A DNA stretch of 64,000 nucleotides from Heliocidaris tuberculata (lineage: Eukaryota; Echinodermata; Echinoidea; Camarodonta; Echinometridae), in contig CM046837.1 in the NCBI GenBank assembly GCA_025618425.1, forward strand, positions 25,105,793 through 25,169,792, written 5' to 3'. The position numbers and the translations under genes were made by a program. How positions within the stretch are numbered: the stretch's first letter is position 1; every line of letters begins with the position of its first letter. A model generated the notes under the pieces. That model worked only from the letters and a program-made list of their open reading frames with translations. It did no database searches and was not told where the DNA came from. Shown piece by piece: positions 1-11,420 of the stretch.

Positions 1-18
1 TTTTAGGGGTATAATTAT

Positions 19-205
19 AACACGATAAAAACTACTTTCGAAAATTCAACTGAAGGCAATTTCAATAGCCCTGTCTATCACCTTTAGAAATGTGCGAACA
101 TTACAATGGCGTATTACGTAATCCGAACCTGATTTCTATGGGCAGTACAATAGGCCTTTGAAATTGCCCTTGAGTTTATTTTTCGAAGGTAGTTTTTATC
201 GTGTT
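19..205. mobile_element. Palindromic MITE at window start
   Basis: Left AACACGATAAAAACTACTTT and right GGTAGTTTTTATCGTGTT pair; the inverted similarity runs about 50 bp inward (GGCAATTTCAA...). TTAT flanks both ends (15-18 and 206-209). Confidence 0.85.
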
Positions 206-394
206 TTATATCGATTTTACATTTGCCTTCTTTTATACTTGATCTTCCCGTAACAATTTCAGTCTGATATCTATGTTTACTATTTTTATCTTCTTATTCT
301 CTCTTCTTATTTTCGGTTACCATCTCCCTTTTACAGTGTCTCAATGTATTTCTGTTTTTATTCTCTATTCTCTGTCTTAGACTTTTTTTCCCTA

Positions 395-600
395 TCTCTC
401 CTCTCCCTCCCTCACCCCCCCTCTCTCTCTCTCTCCCTTTATTTCTTTCTTTTTTCTTGTTTTCCGCCTCTCTCTCTCTCTCTCTCTCTATCTCTCCCTC
501 TCACACACTCTCTCCCTCTCACACACACTCTCTCTATCTCTATTTCCTTTCTCCCCGTTTTCTCCTTTCGCCAATCCCCATTTCTCCCTCTCTCCTTTTT
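395..600. repeat. CT-rich microsatellite block
   Basis: CTCTCTCTCT and CACACACTCTC blocks, pyrimidine on the plus strand. Confidence 0.93.
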
Positions 601-1646
601 TAACCCCGCTATTATTTCTTTCCATCATTGAAATCATACTCACTAAATTGCGTCATCCTCACACACTTTTTTCTTTCCATAGGCAATGTTCTGTTCTTCG
701 CGGAAATTACTTTAATACCGCCATGCAGCATGTACATATTCTCCAAAATAAGAAAAACGTTTCCCAAGCACCTGTCTTATAGGCCTTAAACATTAGGCCC
801 TTTTCGCCTAATTACGGCTTTTTGTTCCCTTCAAATCCGCCAAATTTCAAGTTGCAATTTAAAGTCATTTCCGTTAATGCCAAGGGAAATGTCAGGCTTT
901 GCGAAATGATCAAGGGACAGGCGATGGAAAAAAAGAAAGAAACATAATACAAGGCCCTGGGTGACAACTTCTACAGCTGAACGGTATTCAGGCGTTGCAG
1001 GCAGCGCGTGTGGAAAATCTGAACACGTTGATTACAGCGCAAAATGTCAAAGTGAAATCGATAACATCTCCCTCAACGCGGGAATGTATATCGCGATCAA
1101 AAATAATTGTATTGGTCAGGCCACAGATTTTGGGAGCGATTGCGAATTACTTAATGACATTTCATGGCTTGCAGAGCCTATAGCGACATAGCTTGATATA
1201 CCGATTATGTGCATGAAAATGCACTACAATGATTACAAATCAAATCAAAATACAGTATCAGAACAGTTAGAACACTATCGGGGCTTAATTTAGTTTGTAA
1301 TTGCGGGAATAAAACTGCTGCTGAAAAACAGATGGGTATTAACCTACATTCATCAACTTTGATTCAAAGCCGCGTCGAGTCTTGTCACGTCTAAACTTAT
1401 TTTTATAGGTGCATTTGAGGACACAACTTTTGCACCAACTAAAAATTGCTTTCTGACAAGTTTTGATGTAATAGAAATAAATTTTGATAAGAGGCGCAGT
1501 AGGCCTAAGGTGAATACATGCAGCTACATCGGTCTTTCTTTTTGAGTATCCAAAGTATCATTTTTGACGTTACTGTAACGTGAACTGATTGTAATGCTGA
1601 TAATTACCATGAGCATTTTAAATATGCTTTAAAAAAAAATTATATC
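600..1646. other. Intergenic, nothing supported
   Basis: No domain-bearing ORF, RNA gene or clear repeat. A 76-codon plus ORF (961-1191) has no similarity I recognise. Confidence 0.6.
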
Positions 1647-2308
1647 ACTGGGACACACCAACGTACATGGACTGACATTCGCTTAGCCACTGATCCAAAC
1701 TCAGAGAATAATCTCTCTTATTCCCACGACGTGTCCCAAATTCTCTAGCAGACGACTTTGATTAACGATCACTTTAAAGGATATTTCTGCAATGGGGTCA
1801 TAGAAAGAAAAGAGGGGAAAACAAAATCATATCTCTTGGACACACCAAGTGCATACAGAGTATTGACCTTTGCTTCTCTAAAGCAGAAGACTTTGATTAA
1901 CAGTGTTTTTCTTGAGAAACAAACACACCTCGTTAATCATATATATGCCAACACCATGTATTTATATGTACGATAAAAGAGTAATGTAGATACAAATGTC
2001 TTACTCAAGGACATATGTGCCGTGCTGCGGGGATTGAACCCACGACCTTCGAATTAATTTCCAGTCGAGCGTTTAAACCTCTCAACTGCGACACCTACAG
2101 TGACTTTAAACGATACTTCTGCAATTGGCTCATCGGAAGAACAATATGTTCACACACCAACATGCAAACGACTGACATTCGCTTCAACGAAGATGCAAAC
2201 TCGGAGAACAATCTCCTTATTCCCATGAAACGTCAACAATCTCAAGCAGACGACTTTGATTAACGATCACTTTTAACGATACTTCTGCAATTGGGTCATC
2301 GAATTAAA
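1647..2308. repeat. Duplicated module of about 160 bp interrupted by a SINE
   Basis: 1647-1806 and 2149-2308 share GACTGACATTCGCTT, AGAATAATCTC-type text and GCAGACGACTTTGATTAACG; partial copies at 1834-1905 and 2100-2147. The SINE at 1948-2096 separates them. Confidence 0.75.
1948..2096 (-). mobile_element. tRNA-derived SINE, family A, copy 1
   Basis: Minus strand: GTCGCAGTTGAGAGG, then GTGGGTTCAATCCCCGCAGC (B box), then CCTTGAGTAAGACATTTG. Lies between duplicated sequences at 1647-1905 and 2100-2308, so it interrupts that repeat. Confidence 0.78.
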
Positions 2309-2309
2309 G

Positions 2310-3190
2310 AAAAAAGTCGGGACATGCAGGATCGTTGATCAAAGATGAATTTTCTAGTACACAATGTTTGATAAGTAATACATACGTGACATCAAGTATT
2401 AATGTATTGGCGAGTCGTAATGGGATTTCGATGAAACTGAATAATGAAAAGCAAACTGGCTTTTGAGTTTCAAGGAGGCGGTGTATCATTTTTGAGCAAG
2501 CAAAGACACATTTTTCGTTTTTCCTGCTGCACGGACAAAGACATACGGTATCGGTTTTCATGGCAGTCCTTTCATAATAATCATATTGATTTGTCTAAGT
2601 AGTGTTTAATAATCTTCATATGAAGAAAAAGTAAAGAATAACAATATTGTCATTTGCAGTGAAATTAGTATGAATTCCGTGGAGTTGAAAAGATGCCGAG
2701 TCTATTCGAATTTTATTTGACTTCAGTGGCCGGTTAGGCCTATAAAACATTTCAACCATAAATCAAGTTATTAACGATGAAACAAAAAATACCTTCGGGA
2801 TAGCAAATTAACACTGACAAGTTTATATCTAATTAGATCATAAGAGTACTATTTAGTTACAGATGTAAATTCAAAGATATCGAATGTGATCTATATTATA
2901 AAGACTAAATATTCAAAATGCCCTAAAGTATATAGCAAAGCGAAACATGAAGGAAAAATAGCAACAAAACAAATCTGCAAACAGTTTACGAAGCCTAATG
3001 TGTTCCTGATTTGTGAATAATGTAGCCTAAGCCTGTATATTTTATGATTGTATTTCTATAGTCCCAAATGTCTGCTTTATACTTTAATCTTACAGCAAAT
3101 CTATATATACTGCTGACACTTTTTTGAAGGAATATCTAAATCTCCACCTCAATCTCCTTGAAAGAAAAAGGAGAGGAAGAGAAGAATAGA
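2310..3190. other. Intergenic, nothing seen
   Basis: AT-rich unique-looking sequence without coding signal. Confidence 0.6.
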
Positions 3191-3194
3191 GGAA

Positions 3195-3262
3195 ACAGCA
3201 GCAACAACAAAAAACAACAACAACAAACAAAACAACAACAACAACAACAACAACAGCACCAC
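3195..3262. repeat. CAA microsatellite
   Basis: AACAACAACAACAA-type repeats; reads as poly-Gln/Asn but lies in no supported gene. Confidence 0.9.
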
Positions 3263-3264
3263 CC

Positions 3265-3825
3265 CCTCGTTCTCCTTCCATTTTCTCTCTATCTCGATAT
3301 TGCACTTTATTTCCTTAAGCTTTTTTCCTCGTTCTTTACCCTTCTACTTAGTTCTGGTTCTTAGTCTCTCCATCAATCTTAATCTTTTTTCACCTCCATT
3401 CGCTTAACTCTCCTATTTATTAGAGTAATGTGACATCGCATCGCATCAAGAGTACTCGTACTATAGTTAAATACAATGTTATGAGCCAAAACAGAACCCT
3501 TGTGATGTATATCATACAGTTTTATGAGCCAAAACAGAAACAGAACCCTTATTATCAGCATGGCATCATGACATAAAACTGTGTCCCATAAACTACCCCT
3601 TTTCATGAGAATTCGTTGCAACCATTTTAAAAATAAAGACTCGAAAGACATCTTACATCGAAATTGAAATCAATGAAATAGGTAAGTGTGGATTTAATGG
3701 TCCCATCTATTAACGTCTGCGATAGTTAAGGAGCTAAATGAACTCGTAACCATGTTAACCATGGTAACGGCTCACGTGAAGAGGGTTCTTTGAAGGACCG
3801 GACTTAGAGATTTTGGACGGTGGTT
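3265..3825. other. Intergenic, small direct repeat only
   Basis: TTATGAGCCAAAACAGAA is repeated at about 3480 and 3521. Nothing else. Confidence 0.55.
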
Positions 3826-3860
3826 TAAGAGAGAGACAGGGGGAGAGGGAGAGAGAGAGA

Positions 3861-3921
<61 letters not shown>

Positions 3922-4190
3922 GGGGGGTGAGAGGGAAGGGGTTAGGTGAGAAAGATATGACTAGGGGGAAAGAGAGATAGGTCTTTTAAAAATCTTAATA
4001 GAGAGAAAGGAAGAGAAAGAGTGAGATAAAGAAAGAAGGGAAAATGAGAGAGATAAAGAGAAAAATAGAATTGAGAGGTAGAATGTAAGAGAGAGGGAGA
4101 GAGAGAGAAGAGGAGGAGGAAGAGAGAAAGAGAAAAAGAGAAAAAAGAGTGAGGTAGATAGATATAAAGAGAGGTATATATAGGCAGAGA
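3826..4190. repeat. GA-rich block
   Basis: AGAGAGAGAGAG runs at 3841-3918 then purine-rich GAGAAAG text to 4190. Confidence 0.92.
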
Positions 4191-4269
4191 GACGGATTAT
4201 TTGACAAGATCGATTATGAGATGTGGCAAGTCGAGATTGGTATCAATTATCAATGATTGCATGTACGTC

Positions 4270-4329
4270 AGACCCTGCTCTCTTCCCCTCCCCCTACTAT
4301 CACTCTCTCTCTCTCTCTTTCTTTCTCCC

Positions 4330-4364
<35 letters not shown>

Positions 4365-4375
4365 GCTTGTCTTGA
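4270..4375. repeat. CT/C-run block
   Basis: TCTCTCTCTC blocks around a C-run at about 4327-4340. Opposite strand polarity to the GA block just before it. Confidence 0.92.
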
Positions 4376-4599
4376 AATTTAGATGTGGTTAAAGAGATTA
4401 AAGCTAGAGTTGTAAGTTTGTTAACCTATACGCTAACTGTAACATTAAATTATTTACAGGCCACACTAAGATCAAACATACATTAGACTTAACAGGAAAA
4501 TAGCTATCCTGGTTTATTCACTTGTGTTTTGCTACAGATAGCTCCAAAATTACTTTGTGACACACTTTTCTTAAAATCTAATTCAGACGTTTGAATCCT

Positions 4600-4835
4600 A
4601 GTATATGTTTGATCCGACATTTGCTTACGCGACAATTGTTGCTCCGGATTTTATTTTATCAAGCCTTAGGGTCCGTTTTGCGATTAGTTTTAGGTTAAGT
4701 TTTAGGTCAAGTTTTAGGTTAGGGTTAGGTATTAGAGTGGTATAGGTCCAGGTTGCAAATTAGGAAATTGGTTAGTGTACGAAAGTGACCGGGGAGATAT
4801 AATATTGTCGGAGGAGCATTGCCGTGTAACCGTGC
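4600..4835. repeat. Dispersed repeat, copy 1 (with TTAGGT-rich centre)
   Basis: Carries ACAATTGTTGCTCCGGATTT and a degenerate TTTTAGGTTAAG run ending GGTTAGGGTTAGG. The reverse complement resembles 18165-18355 (CAAAATAAAAGCCGG, CCTGGACCTATA, AACTCTAAACCTAAAACC). Confidence 0.6.
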
Positions 4836-4903
4836 TAGTATTGTTTGGGTCATTGAACAATTGAACAAATTCGACCACGACAGAAACGGCTCAGAGAAAG
4901 GAG

Positions 4904-4922
4904 GGGGGGGGGGGGGGGGGGG
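4904..4922. repeat. Poly-G run
   Basis: About 18 G in a row (broken only by the line of flanking A residues). Possible quadruplex; length unreliable. Confidence 0.85.
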
Positions 4923-5144
4923 AGCCTAATGAAAACACCATAGATCAGAAAGCAGAGCGCGAAAATTAGAAGTCAAATATTTCAACAATTTGCCATCCAT
5001 CTCGATAATTGGATGTCACGTAAGAATCCCGTAATAATTTATCATTACACATTGCCTCCGGCGGATTCCCATTCGTTCGTTAAATATAGGACTTCGGTAT
5101 TTAAGAAGATGTAATGAGGGAGATATGCGACGCCAGTGGATGAG

Positions 5145-5310
5145 GCGGATCCAGGATGTTGGAAAAGGGGAGGGGGCACAATACTGAAAAATTCTGACAA
5201 GCCAAAAATTGGTCGAAATTTGGAAAAATGGGGAGGGTGCACATTGTTCGGTTGTGTATTAGAGGTATGCCTCTTGCCTAAAGTGGGTGGCTAGGGCTGG
5301 TTGTGCCCCC
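5145..5310. repeat. Poly-G-bearing dispersed repeat
   Basis: GGCGGATCCAGGATGTTGG followed by GGGGAGGGGGC and AATTCTGACAAGCC. Similar text (GATCCAGG, G-runs, TCTGACAAGC) recurs at 7759-8010 and 18972-19310. Confidence 0.5.
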
Positions 5311-5498
5311 CCCCCCAAAAAAAAACAAACAACAACAACAAACAAACAAACAACAACAATGCATCAGTGCTAGTGGATCCTGAAATGTATGATTATCCTT
5401 TAAAAAATTTCGCATTGACATTTTACGGATACTTGGCGGAATGGTTGTACACTTTAAATTACGCGAAAGAAAGATTCGACTTTCGTCATTATGAAATC

Positions 5499-5880
5499 CA
5501 ACCTTAATGTTAAGTTGTTACTTTAAAAAAAAAGAGGAAACATCAGAGAAGCAGAGTGGTAAAGGTTTGAACGAAATCGGACATGCAATAAAGAAAGTTA
5601 TGAATTTCGAGAATTTGTAATCACTATACATATGGAAATTTCAAATTGTCCGAATCGCTAATGTCACTGTGAAGAGTAGTGGCCGACAACTCCCCCATTT
5701 GCTTCAACACATGCACAAAATGACTAAATGTCATTTTTTGCCGAATGTGTTACTCAGAAGGATCTTTTTTATGAGGACCTAAAACAATATGCTATCTACA
5801 ATATATTTTTACTACTGCCCAGAGGGCAAAGTCGCTTAGGAGAAAACCGCAAATTAATGATATTTTAGTGTACGACAAAC
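5499..5880. mobile_element. Truncated half of the 42894 fold-back family
   Basis: Matches the reverse complement of 43050-43477: CATCAGAGAAGCAGA, GAAATCGGACATGCAATAA, AAGTTATGAATTT and GACCTAAAACAATATGCTAT, ending at CCGCAAATTAATGATATTT. The second arm is absent. Confidence 0.72.
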
Positions 5881-7057
5881 GGGAGAAACAATCGACTCAC
5901 CAAACTGCCAGTTTGAGATTAGCATAGATTTAGCGATCTCAATTATTCAAACATCCACAACTTTCTTACTTCTTTTAAACTTTCACCATCCCGTATTTCT
6001 TAAGTATCTGCTTTCAGGCAAAGCATCTTATTTAAGGTTATAGACTGCTCTTTGACCAGGGTCCTATACCCGTATTCCATAAAATACCTGAGCTTAAGAG
6101 AAAAAAAAAATCAAGGAAATTAGCTTAGATTTCTTTTTGCCACCTCCCCACAGTTAAGGAGGCGCACATTGTAACAATAGCATGATAGGTTTTTAAACAA
6201 CTTAAATGTTGGCCTATCCCGGCAAGTCGATGGCTGATGGTTTTACAGGGCTTTAAGGGAGGGGGGGGGGGGGGGAGCAAGGGGCAAGGTAAGGGGTTCG
6301 AATCACTGCCACAGCAATAACGTCTTTTGAAAAGATAGTAATCGAAAATGAGCCCCACTCCAACTAGATGCAGTAGATGGGTACCTGGTAAAAAGAAATG
6401 TCTTGAATGTTTCAGCGCGTTATTAGGAGAGCCTGTAGGTAATAAACAACACTTTGGAAACGTTTAAAGACATAGCTAAATATGTGATATGTGCAAAACA
6501 AGAACGTAATTATCATTATCATTACGGTTTGTTTTAACATCTACCTAAGATAGCCGATAATCTAACTATGTTTTGCTTTATTTTGTATTATTTTTATATG
6601 CACTTCAGGTTTGAATGAAGTTCAAGGACGTCCTCTTTCGGAAATCTTTAAAACGAAAATATTAAAGAGAAATCGTAGTAGAATAATGAACATTTGTTAT
6701 GATTTGTCGGCTATCTTTAGTAGATATGAAAACAGTTTTTTGATTCTGGAATGAAACTAAAAACGTCCTGTGTAATAATCATTTTTCATTTCTTAGAACA
6801 AGCAAGAATTTTAAACACATCATACTCATAGGCCTATATTTCACTGCATATTTTCATGACGGGTTATAAAAGGATTAAGAAATCACGTAAGGAACTCGGT
6901 GGCTTTTCACAAAAAGTTTACTGCCTTATAGTGCATAAAGCATGAATAATATGTTGGAAAGAAAAAGATTATCTGTGTTCAAACTTTGTATGTGATTCAT
7001 AATGATATCCTGATGTACTTCATTTTTCAGCTTAGACATTATGTAGAACACAACCAT
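5880..7057. other. Intergenic, nothing supported apart from the 6255 patch
   Basis: AT-rich sequence; no coding signal. Confidence 0.55.
6255..6325. repeat. Poly-G run next to a B-box-like word
   Basis: G-run at about 6262-6276, then AGGGGTTCGAATCACTGCC, which resembles a Pol III B box. Possibly a worn SINE fragment. Confidence 0.4.
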
Positions 7058-7216
7058 CACTCTCAGAAAATATTTTAGGTTGTTTAAAATATGAACCTAC
7101 CAACTGTTGGTTAAAAAAAATCCCCATATGTTTTACATACAATTTTTTTAAACCAACAGTTGGTAGGTTCATATTTTAAACAACCTAATGATTTTTAACC
7201 AACATTTCTGACAGTG
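7058..7216. mobile_element. MITE with a 45-bp near-perfect hairpin
   Basis: Outer ends CACTCTCAGAAA and TTTCTGACAGTG; inside, AGGTTGTTTAAAATATGAAC with CTACCAACTGTTGGTT forms arms 7078-7120 and 7144-7188 that match almost perfectly around a loop of about 23 bp. Confidence 0.85.
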
Positions 7217-7343
7217 CATGATGTATTATTATTCCAAGTTCGTCCTTAAACATTTACTCTATTAATCGTTATTGACAGTTTCTGTTTCGAAACAATTGAT
7301 TTTTTTTTTAAAACAAAAATATCCCCTCTAGCCTTATAGGTTA

Positions 7344-7410
7344 TTGTTCTCTGTCTCTCTCTCTCCGTCTCTCCTGTCTCTCCCTGTATCCGTCTCTCCA
7401 TTGTTCTATT

Positions 7411-7448
<38 letters not shown>
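7344..7448. repeat. CT-rich block
   Basis: CTGTCTCTCTCTCTCC and a final TCTCTCTCTCTC run. Confidence 0.92.
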
Positions 7449-7450
<2 letters not shown>

Positions 7451-7758
7451 TCCATTTAATATTCAACTGTTGTTGCTAATACCTTATCCAAACAGCCATC
7501 GGCTGACGCGTTTCATTTGGCGACCATACATCACACCCAATCGTCCAATTTGTTGTACTTGATTGCAGCTATTAACCCGCGATTTAGAAGCCGTCGCTTC
7601 AAAGAAACCCGCCCAATGCTGCTCCCTTTACTCCAAGGTCGTACAAATTGACCCCGAGAACAGTGATATTACAGAGGGTACTGACTTACTGTTTTTGTTT
7701 CTTAATGGATCTAAAGTAATGAAAAAAACCTCCTACTTCCATCAGTGGCGCAAATCCA

Positions 7759-8010
7759 TTTTGAAATTGGGGGGGGGGGGGGGGGGGGACATTCGCCTCC
7801 AAAATTCTCTGACAAGCAACAACAAAAAAAAAGTTAATCAAAAAGGTGGGGGGGGGGGGGACATTCGCCTCCAAAATTCTCTGACAAGCAAAAAAAAAAA
7901 GAAAAAAAAAAGGGTATTCAAAAAGGTGGGGGGGGGGGGGGACATTCGCCTATCTTCAAAAAGGTGGAAGGGGGGGGGGGACATGTCCCCCTGTCCCCCA
8001 GGATTTGCGC
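7759..8010. repeat. Tandem poly-G repeat, unit about 80 bp
   Basis: Three copies of a G-run of 13-19 followed by ACATTCGCCTCCAAAATTCT, CTGACAAGC and an A-run, then a fourth G-run with ACATGTCCCCC and GGATTTGCGCCCATGAC. G-runs may form quadruplexes and length is likely unstable. Confidence 0.8.
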
Positions 8011-8046
8011 CCATGACTTCCATAATTATAGTAGGATTCTGCATGC

Positions 8047-8220
8047 TGCACTGTCAAGAAAAAAAAAGACAAAAGAAGGAGGAAAAGATGAAAATAATGA
8101 AGAAGAATAAAGGAGAAAGAGGAGAAGAAAGAGAAGAAGAAGAAGAAAACGAAGAAGAAGAAGAAGGAGGAGGAGGAGGAGGAGGAGAAGAAGAAGAAGA
8201 AGAAGAAGAAGAAGAAGACT
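8047..8220. repeat. Purine-only GAA/GGA tract
   Basis: AAGAAAAAAAAAGACAAAAG followed by GAAGAAGAAG and GGAGGAGGAG runs. Nearly all purines on the plus strand. Confidence 0.9.
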
Positions 8221-8562
8221 AGAACTGCAATCGTATCAGAACGATTTGCATGCAATGTCGTCCATGTCTTTTATTTTGTTGAGAAGTTGACAGGTGTAAT
8301 GTAAATATATGCATGGTAAAACATGACATAAGATAAGATGAGAGAATGAGAAAGTAATGAAAAACATGTACAAAAAGAGAAAGAATGATAGGATGGAGGA
8401 AAATAATGAATACTGTGAAATTAGCAGATGATAGAATCATGAAAACAAAGAATAGCATAGGGAAAGCTAGAAATAGAAGATGACAGAACGATGAAAAAAA
8501 ATAAAAGAAAGATAGAAAGGCAAGATGACAGTAGGACAGAAATTTTTTAACAATAATGAAAA

Positions 8563-8815
8563 TGGTACTGATGGTGATGATGATGATGATGATAATGATG
8601 ATTATGATGATGATGATATAATGATGATGATGGTGATAATGATGACTATAATGATATAATGATGATGAGGATGATGATATAATAATGGTGATGATGACGA
8701 CGATGATGATGATGATATTGGTGATGATGATAATGATGATGATGATGATATAATGATGATGTGATGATGATGGTGATAATGATGGTGATGATGATAATGG
8801 TGATGAAAATGGCAT
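8563..8815. repeat. GAT/ATG microsatellite
   Basis: Imperfect GATGAT repeats over about 250 bp with GGTGAT and ATAATG variants. The long minus-strand ORF here is low-complexity His/Ile/Ser translation of the repeat. Confidence 0.92.
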
Positions 8816-9337
8816 GAAAATGGACAAAATGGCGCCTGGATGGTCATGCATGAGTGATTTCGAAAAATGAAGAGTCAGATGCATTACGTATGACATGGCA
8901 AGGAACATGCATACGAAATTTGAAATGAAATGGACAAGAGGAAGGGGCCTAATTAGGAAGGACAAGCGCTGCGTGCAAAATGAATAGGATTTGGAGGTAT
9001 GAAGAAAATCAAGAAGAAAAAGAAGAAGAAGAAGAACAGGAATGCACAACGCGAACGGAAACAAGTCAATGTCATAGGCTTTCTAGATATTTTTCTAGAA
9101 TTAAAAAAAAAAAAAAAAAGTTTGATGCAGAACGTGAACGAGTCCAAGGCAATGTCGAGGACGGCATTGCAAAGAAGAAGAAGAAGAAGGAGAAGAAGAA
9201 GAAGAAGAAGAAGAAGAAGAAGAAGAAGAAGAAGAAGAAGAAGAAGAAGAAGAAGAAGAAGAAGAAGAAGAAGAAGAAGAAGAAGAAGAAGAAGAAGAAG
9301 AAGAAGAAGAAGAAGAAGAAGAAGAAGAAGAAGAAGA

Positions 9338-9368
<31 letters not shown>

Positions 9369-10027
9369 GTATTGCGTTCTGAGCCCGGCAGAAATTGCGT
9401 TAGCAGGCAATTCCAATAAACAAGAAAATGAAAAACAATCCGTTTTAAACAAGCAGTAATCGAAAACAATTGTGGACCGGTGGGGCTTGGGGTGGGGCAC
9501 GAGGAAGACAAGTGGCCCCTGTGAACTTCAATTTAGCATACATTAATAACATAATAGTACACAAAAATGTGCCCCAGGCACCTGGAAAATGTCGTAGTGT
9601 CTGTTTGTTTTTTTGTTTTTTGTTTGTTTTGTTTTTTTGTTTGTTTTTTTGCTTTCTAGATATTTTTCGGACTTGTGAGTTTCAATCAAGAGAACCCTGG
9701 ATTTGCCACAGGAATAAGTTTGTAAAGGGATAGACATGACTGACGAATGATTGATCTAGATTGCCTTTCCTTCACGTTCTTAGCCTCTAAAGATCATTGC
9801 TTACAGCAAATTATACATTAAGATAATTATTATAGGAATCCCTCGGCGACGGGTAAAAGACGATGATTGTTTCCCTTGTTCCAATATGCCCCCTTCTCTC
9901 CTTGTATAGCACTTGGAATACCAGAGTTCACAATAGGAGGAGAATGATGAGGGTGATGCGATCCCGGAGATGGATTCCGGTGACAGCCGATGATACAAAC
10001 CACTCTATCTCTGTCTGTCTGCTCTCT
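8816..10027. other. Intergenic low-complexity flanks of the GAA tract
   Basis: Purine-rich 8999-9035, the GAA tract, a T/G block at 9600-9660, then unique sequence. No gene. Confidence 0.55.
9171..9368. repeat. Long GAA/TTC trinucleotide tract
   Basis: About 197 bp of AAG repeats with two small interruptions (GGAG near 9188 and an extra A near 9340). Reads as poly-Lys, poly-Arg or poly-Glu in one direction and poly-Ser, poly-Phe or poly-Leu in the other, none of it likely protein. Confidence 0.95.
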
Positions 10028-10103
10028 AGGAGCGTGATTATTAGGGATGGAACATTGTCTGATGTATAAAGATGGGGTTATCGTCACTTGATATGGAAAG
10101 ACC

Positions 10104-10139
<36 letters not shown>

Positions 10140-10730
10140 CAGAGCAAGAGAGAGAGAGAGAGATGGAGAGAGAGATAGAAAGAGAGAGGGAGAGAGAAGG
10201 GAGGGTGTGAGAGAGAAATGGGGGTACGGGGAATATAGACATGCACTGTAAGGGCGTGATTATTAGGAATTAGCTATTATAGGAATGGATACATTGGTGG
10301 GGGTACTTGTCCTTTGACATTATAGGGATAGAAAAGTGGGGTAAAAATTGAGAAAGGGGGTATCTCACTGAGCGGCGAATGCTTACGAACGTTGCGAATT
10401 TGGGATTTGCCAACATTTCTGACGAATGTTGGCGAAAATCAGGGTTTGCCTCTGCCATTAGCGACATTTAGCGACTTTTAGCGATGTTTAGCGACACTTT
10501 ATTAGCAACATTTGAGCGAATGTTTGCGAGAGTGTTTGACAAAGGCTGTTGGCGACTTTTAGCGATTATAAAACGGGTTCAAGAATGTAGCCATCCTGAT
10601 TGGTCAAATAACACCACGTGACCGTGCAAAAAAAAGTACTAACGCACGGCGAGGGGACTAACGCACGGCTAATCCGGATCAAATGTTAAGATTGTAAGAA
10701 AACACTAAGATTGTAGACCCGTTTTATAAA

Positions 10731-10902
10731 ACTATTAATACATGGTTGTGAGTTCGTGCGTTAGTGCGATCGATCCAGCAACAAGAAGGTTTTTATCGTG
10801 GTGTCTAACACACTCGGCTACGCCTCGTGCGTTAGTACACGACGATAAAAACCTTTGTGTTGCCAGATCGCACTAACGCACTCCCAACCATGTATTAATA
10901 GT
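10731..10902. mobile_element. Fold-back MITE nested in the Harbinger-like element
   Basis: Left ACTATTAATACATGGTTGTG and right CCAACCATGTATTAATAGT pair; inward arms share GCGTTAGTGCGATC and AAGGTTTTTATCGT in inverted orientation. About 172 bp. Confidence 0.82.
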
Positions 10903-11106
10903 ATACTGTAAGAAAATGTTAGCGACAGTTTTTGCGAAGATTAGCTACTATTTGCCAATCCTTTGCCACTATTTGTGACTGTTTGGGACCTTTTGCTAAC
11001 CCCTGGTAAAGTACCAGGCGAATCTATGGACTCAACCCTATAAAGGGCGAGCAACCTTCCCCAGCATTCAGATTTCTTCTGACTGCAGTTGAAGAATTTT
11101 TAGAAA

Positions 11107-11420
11107 ATGGCCTTCCAGAATATGGAAATGGATTTCTGCAAGGAAGAGGCCCAACGTGCTGCTGTCCTTGAAGGACTGCTTTGCCTGGCTGCTGCTACAG
11201 CTATCGTGCAACTTAAGAGAAAGAAAGAAGATGAAAAAAAAAAAGAGAAAGGAAAAAGAAAAGAAAGACTGGAGGGAGTTCTTCCTCGGCCGGGGCCTCG
11301 GCATGGACCTCCCCCGCCACCCGAGCGGTCTTCGCTCTCCTTTTATTACCTTGTTTCCTCGGCATGACGATCTATATAGCAAATTTCTCTCAGTGGGTCG
11401 ATTTTTATATAGGAACCATA
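11107..11420 (+). pseudogene. Broken N-terminal fragment of a Harbinger-type transposase (possible)
   Basis: Frame 1 begins MAFQNMEMDFCKEEAQRAAV, followed by LEGLLCLAAATAIVQLKRKK and a Lys-rich run. From about 11280 the similarity seems to move to frame 2, ending RHDDLYSKFLSVG. The order hydrophobic helix, basic run, then ELR.DD..Y.NFLRM-like text is that of Harbinger transposases. Weak, based on motif impression only. It sits inside the 10356-11726 element. Confidence 0.45.

Noticed and set aside
4665..4730. Possible telomeric repeat (TTAGGG-like)
   Set aside because: Only one or two perfect TTAGGG units in a degenerate TTTTAGGTTAAG run; it belongs to a dispersed repeat also seen at 18165-18355.
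7563..8222. 219-codon plus-strand ORF
   Set aside because: Made of poly-G (Gly), poly-A (Lys) and GAA (Glu) repeats.
8219..9511. Long ORFs on both strands (up to 281 codons)
   Set aside because: They translate GAT, GAA or poly-A repeats into His/Ile, Lys, Arg or Ser/Phe runs; no protein domain.
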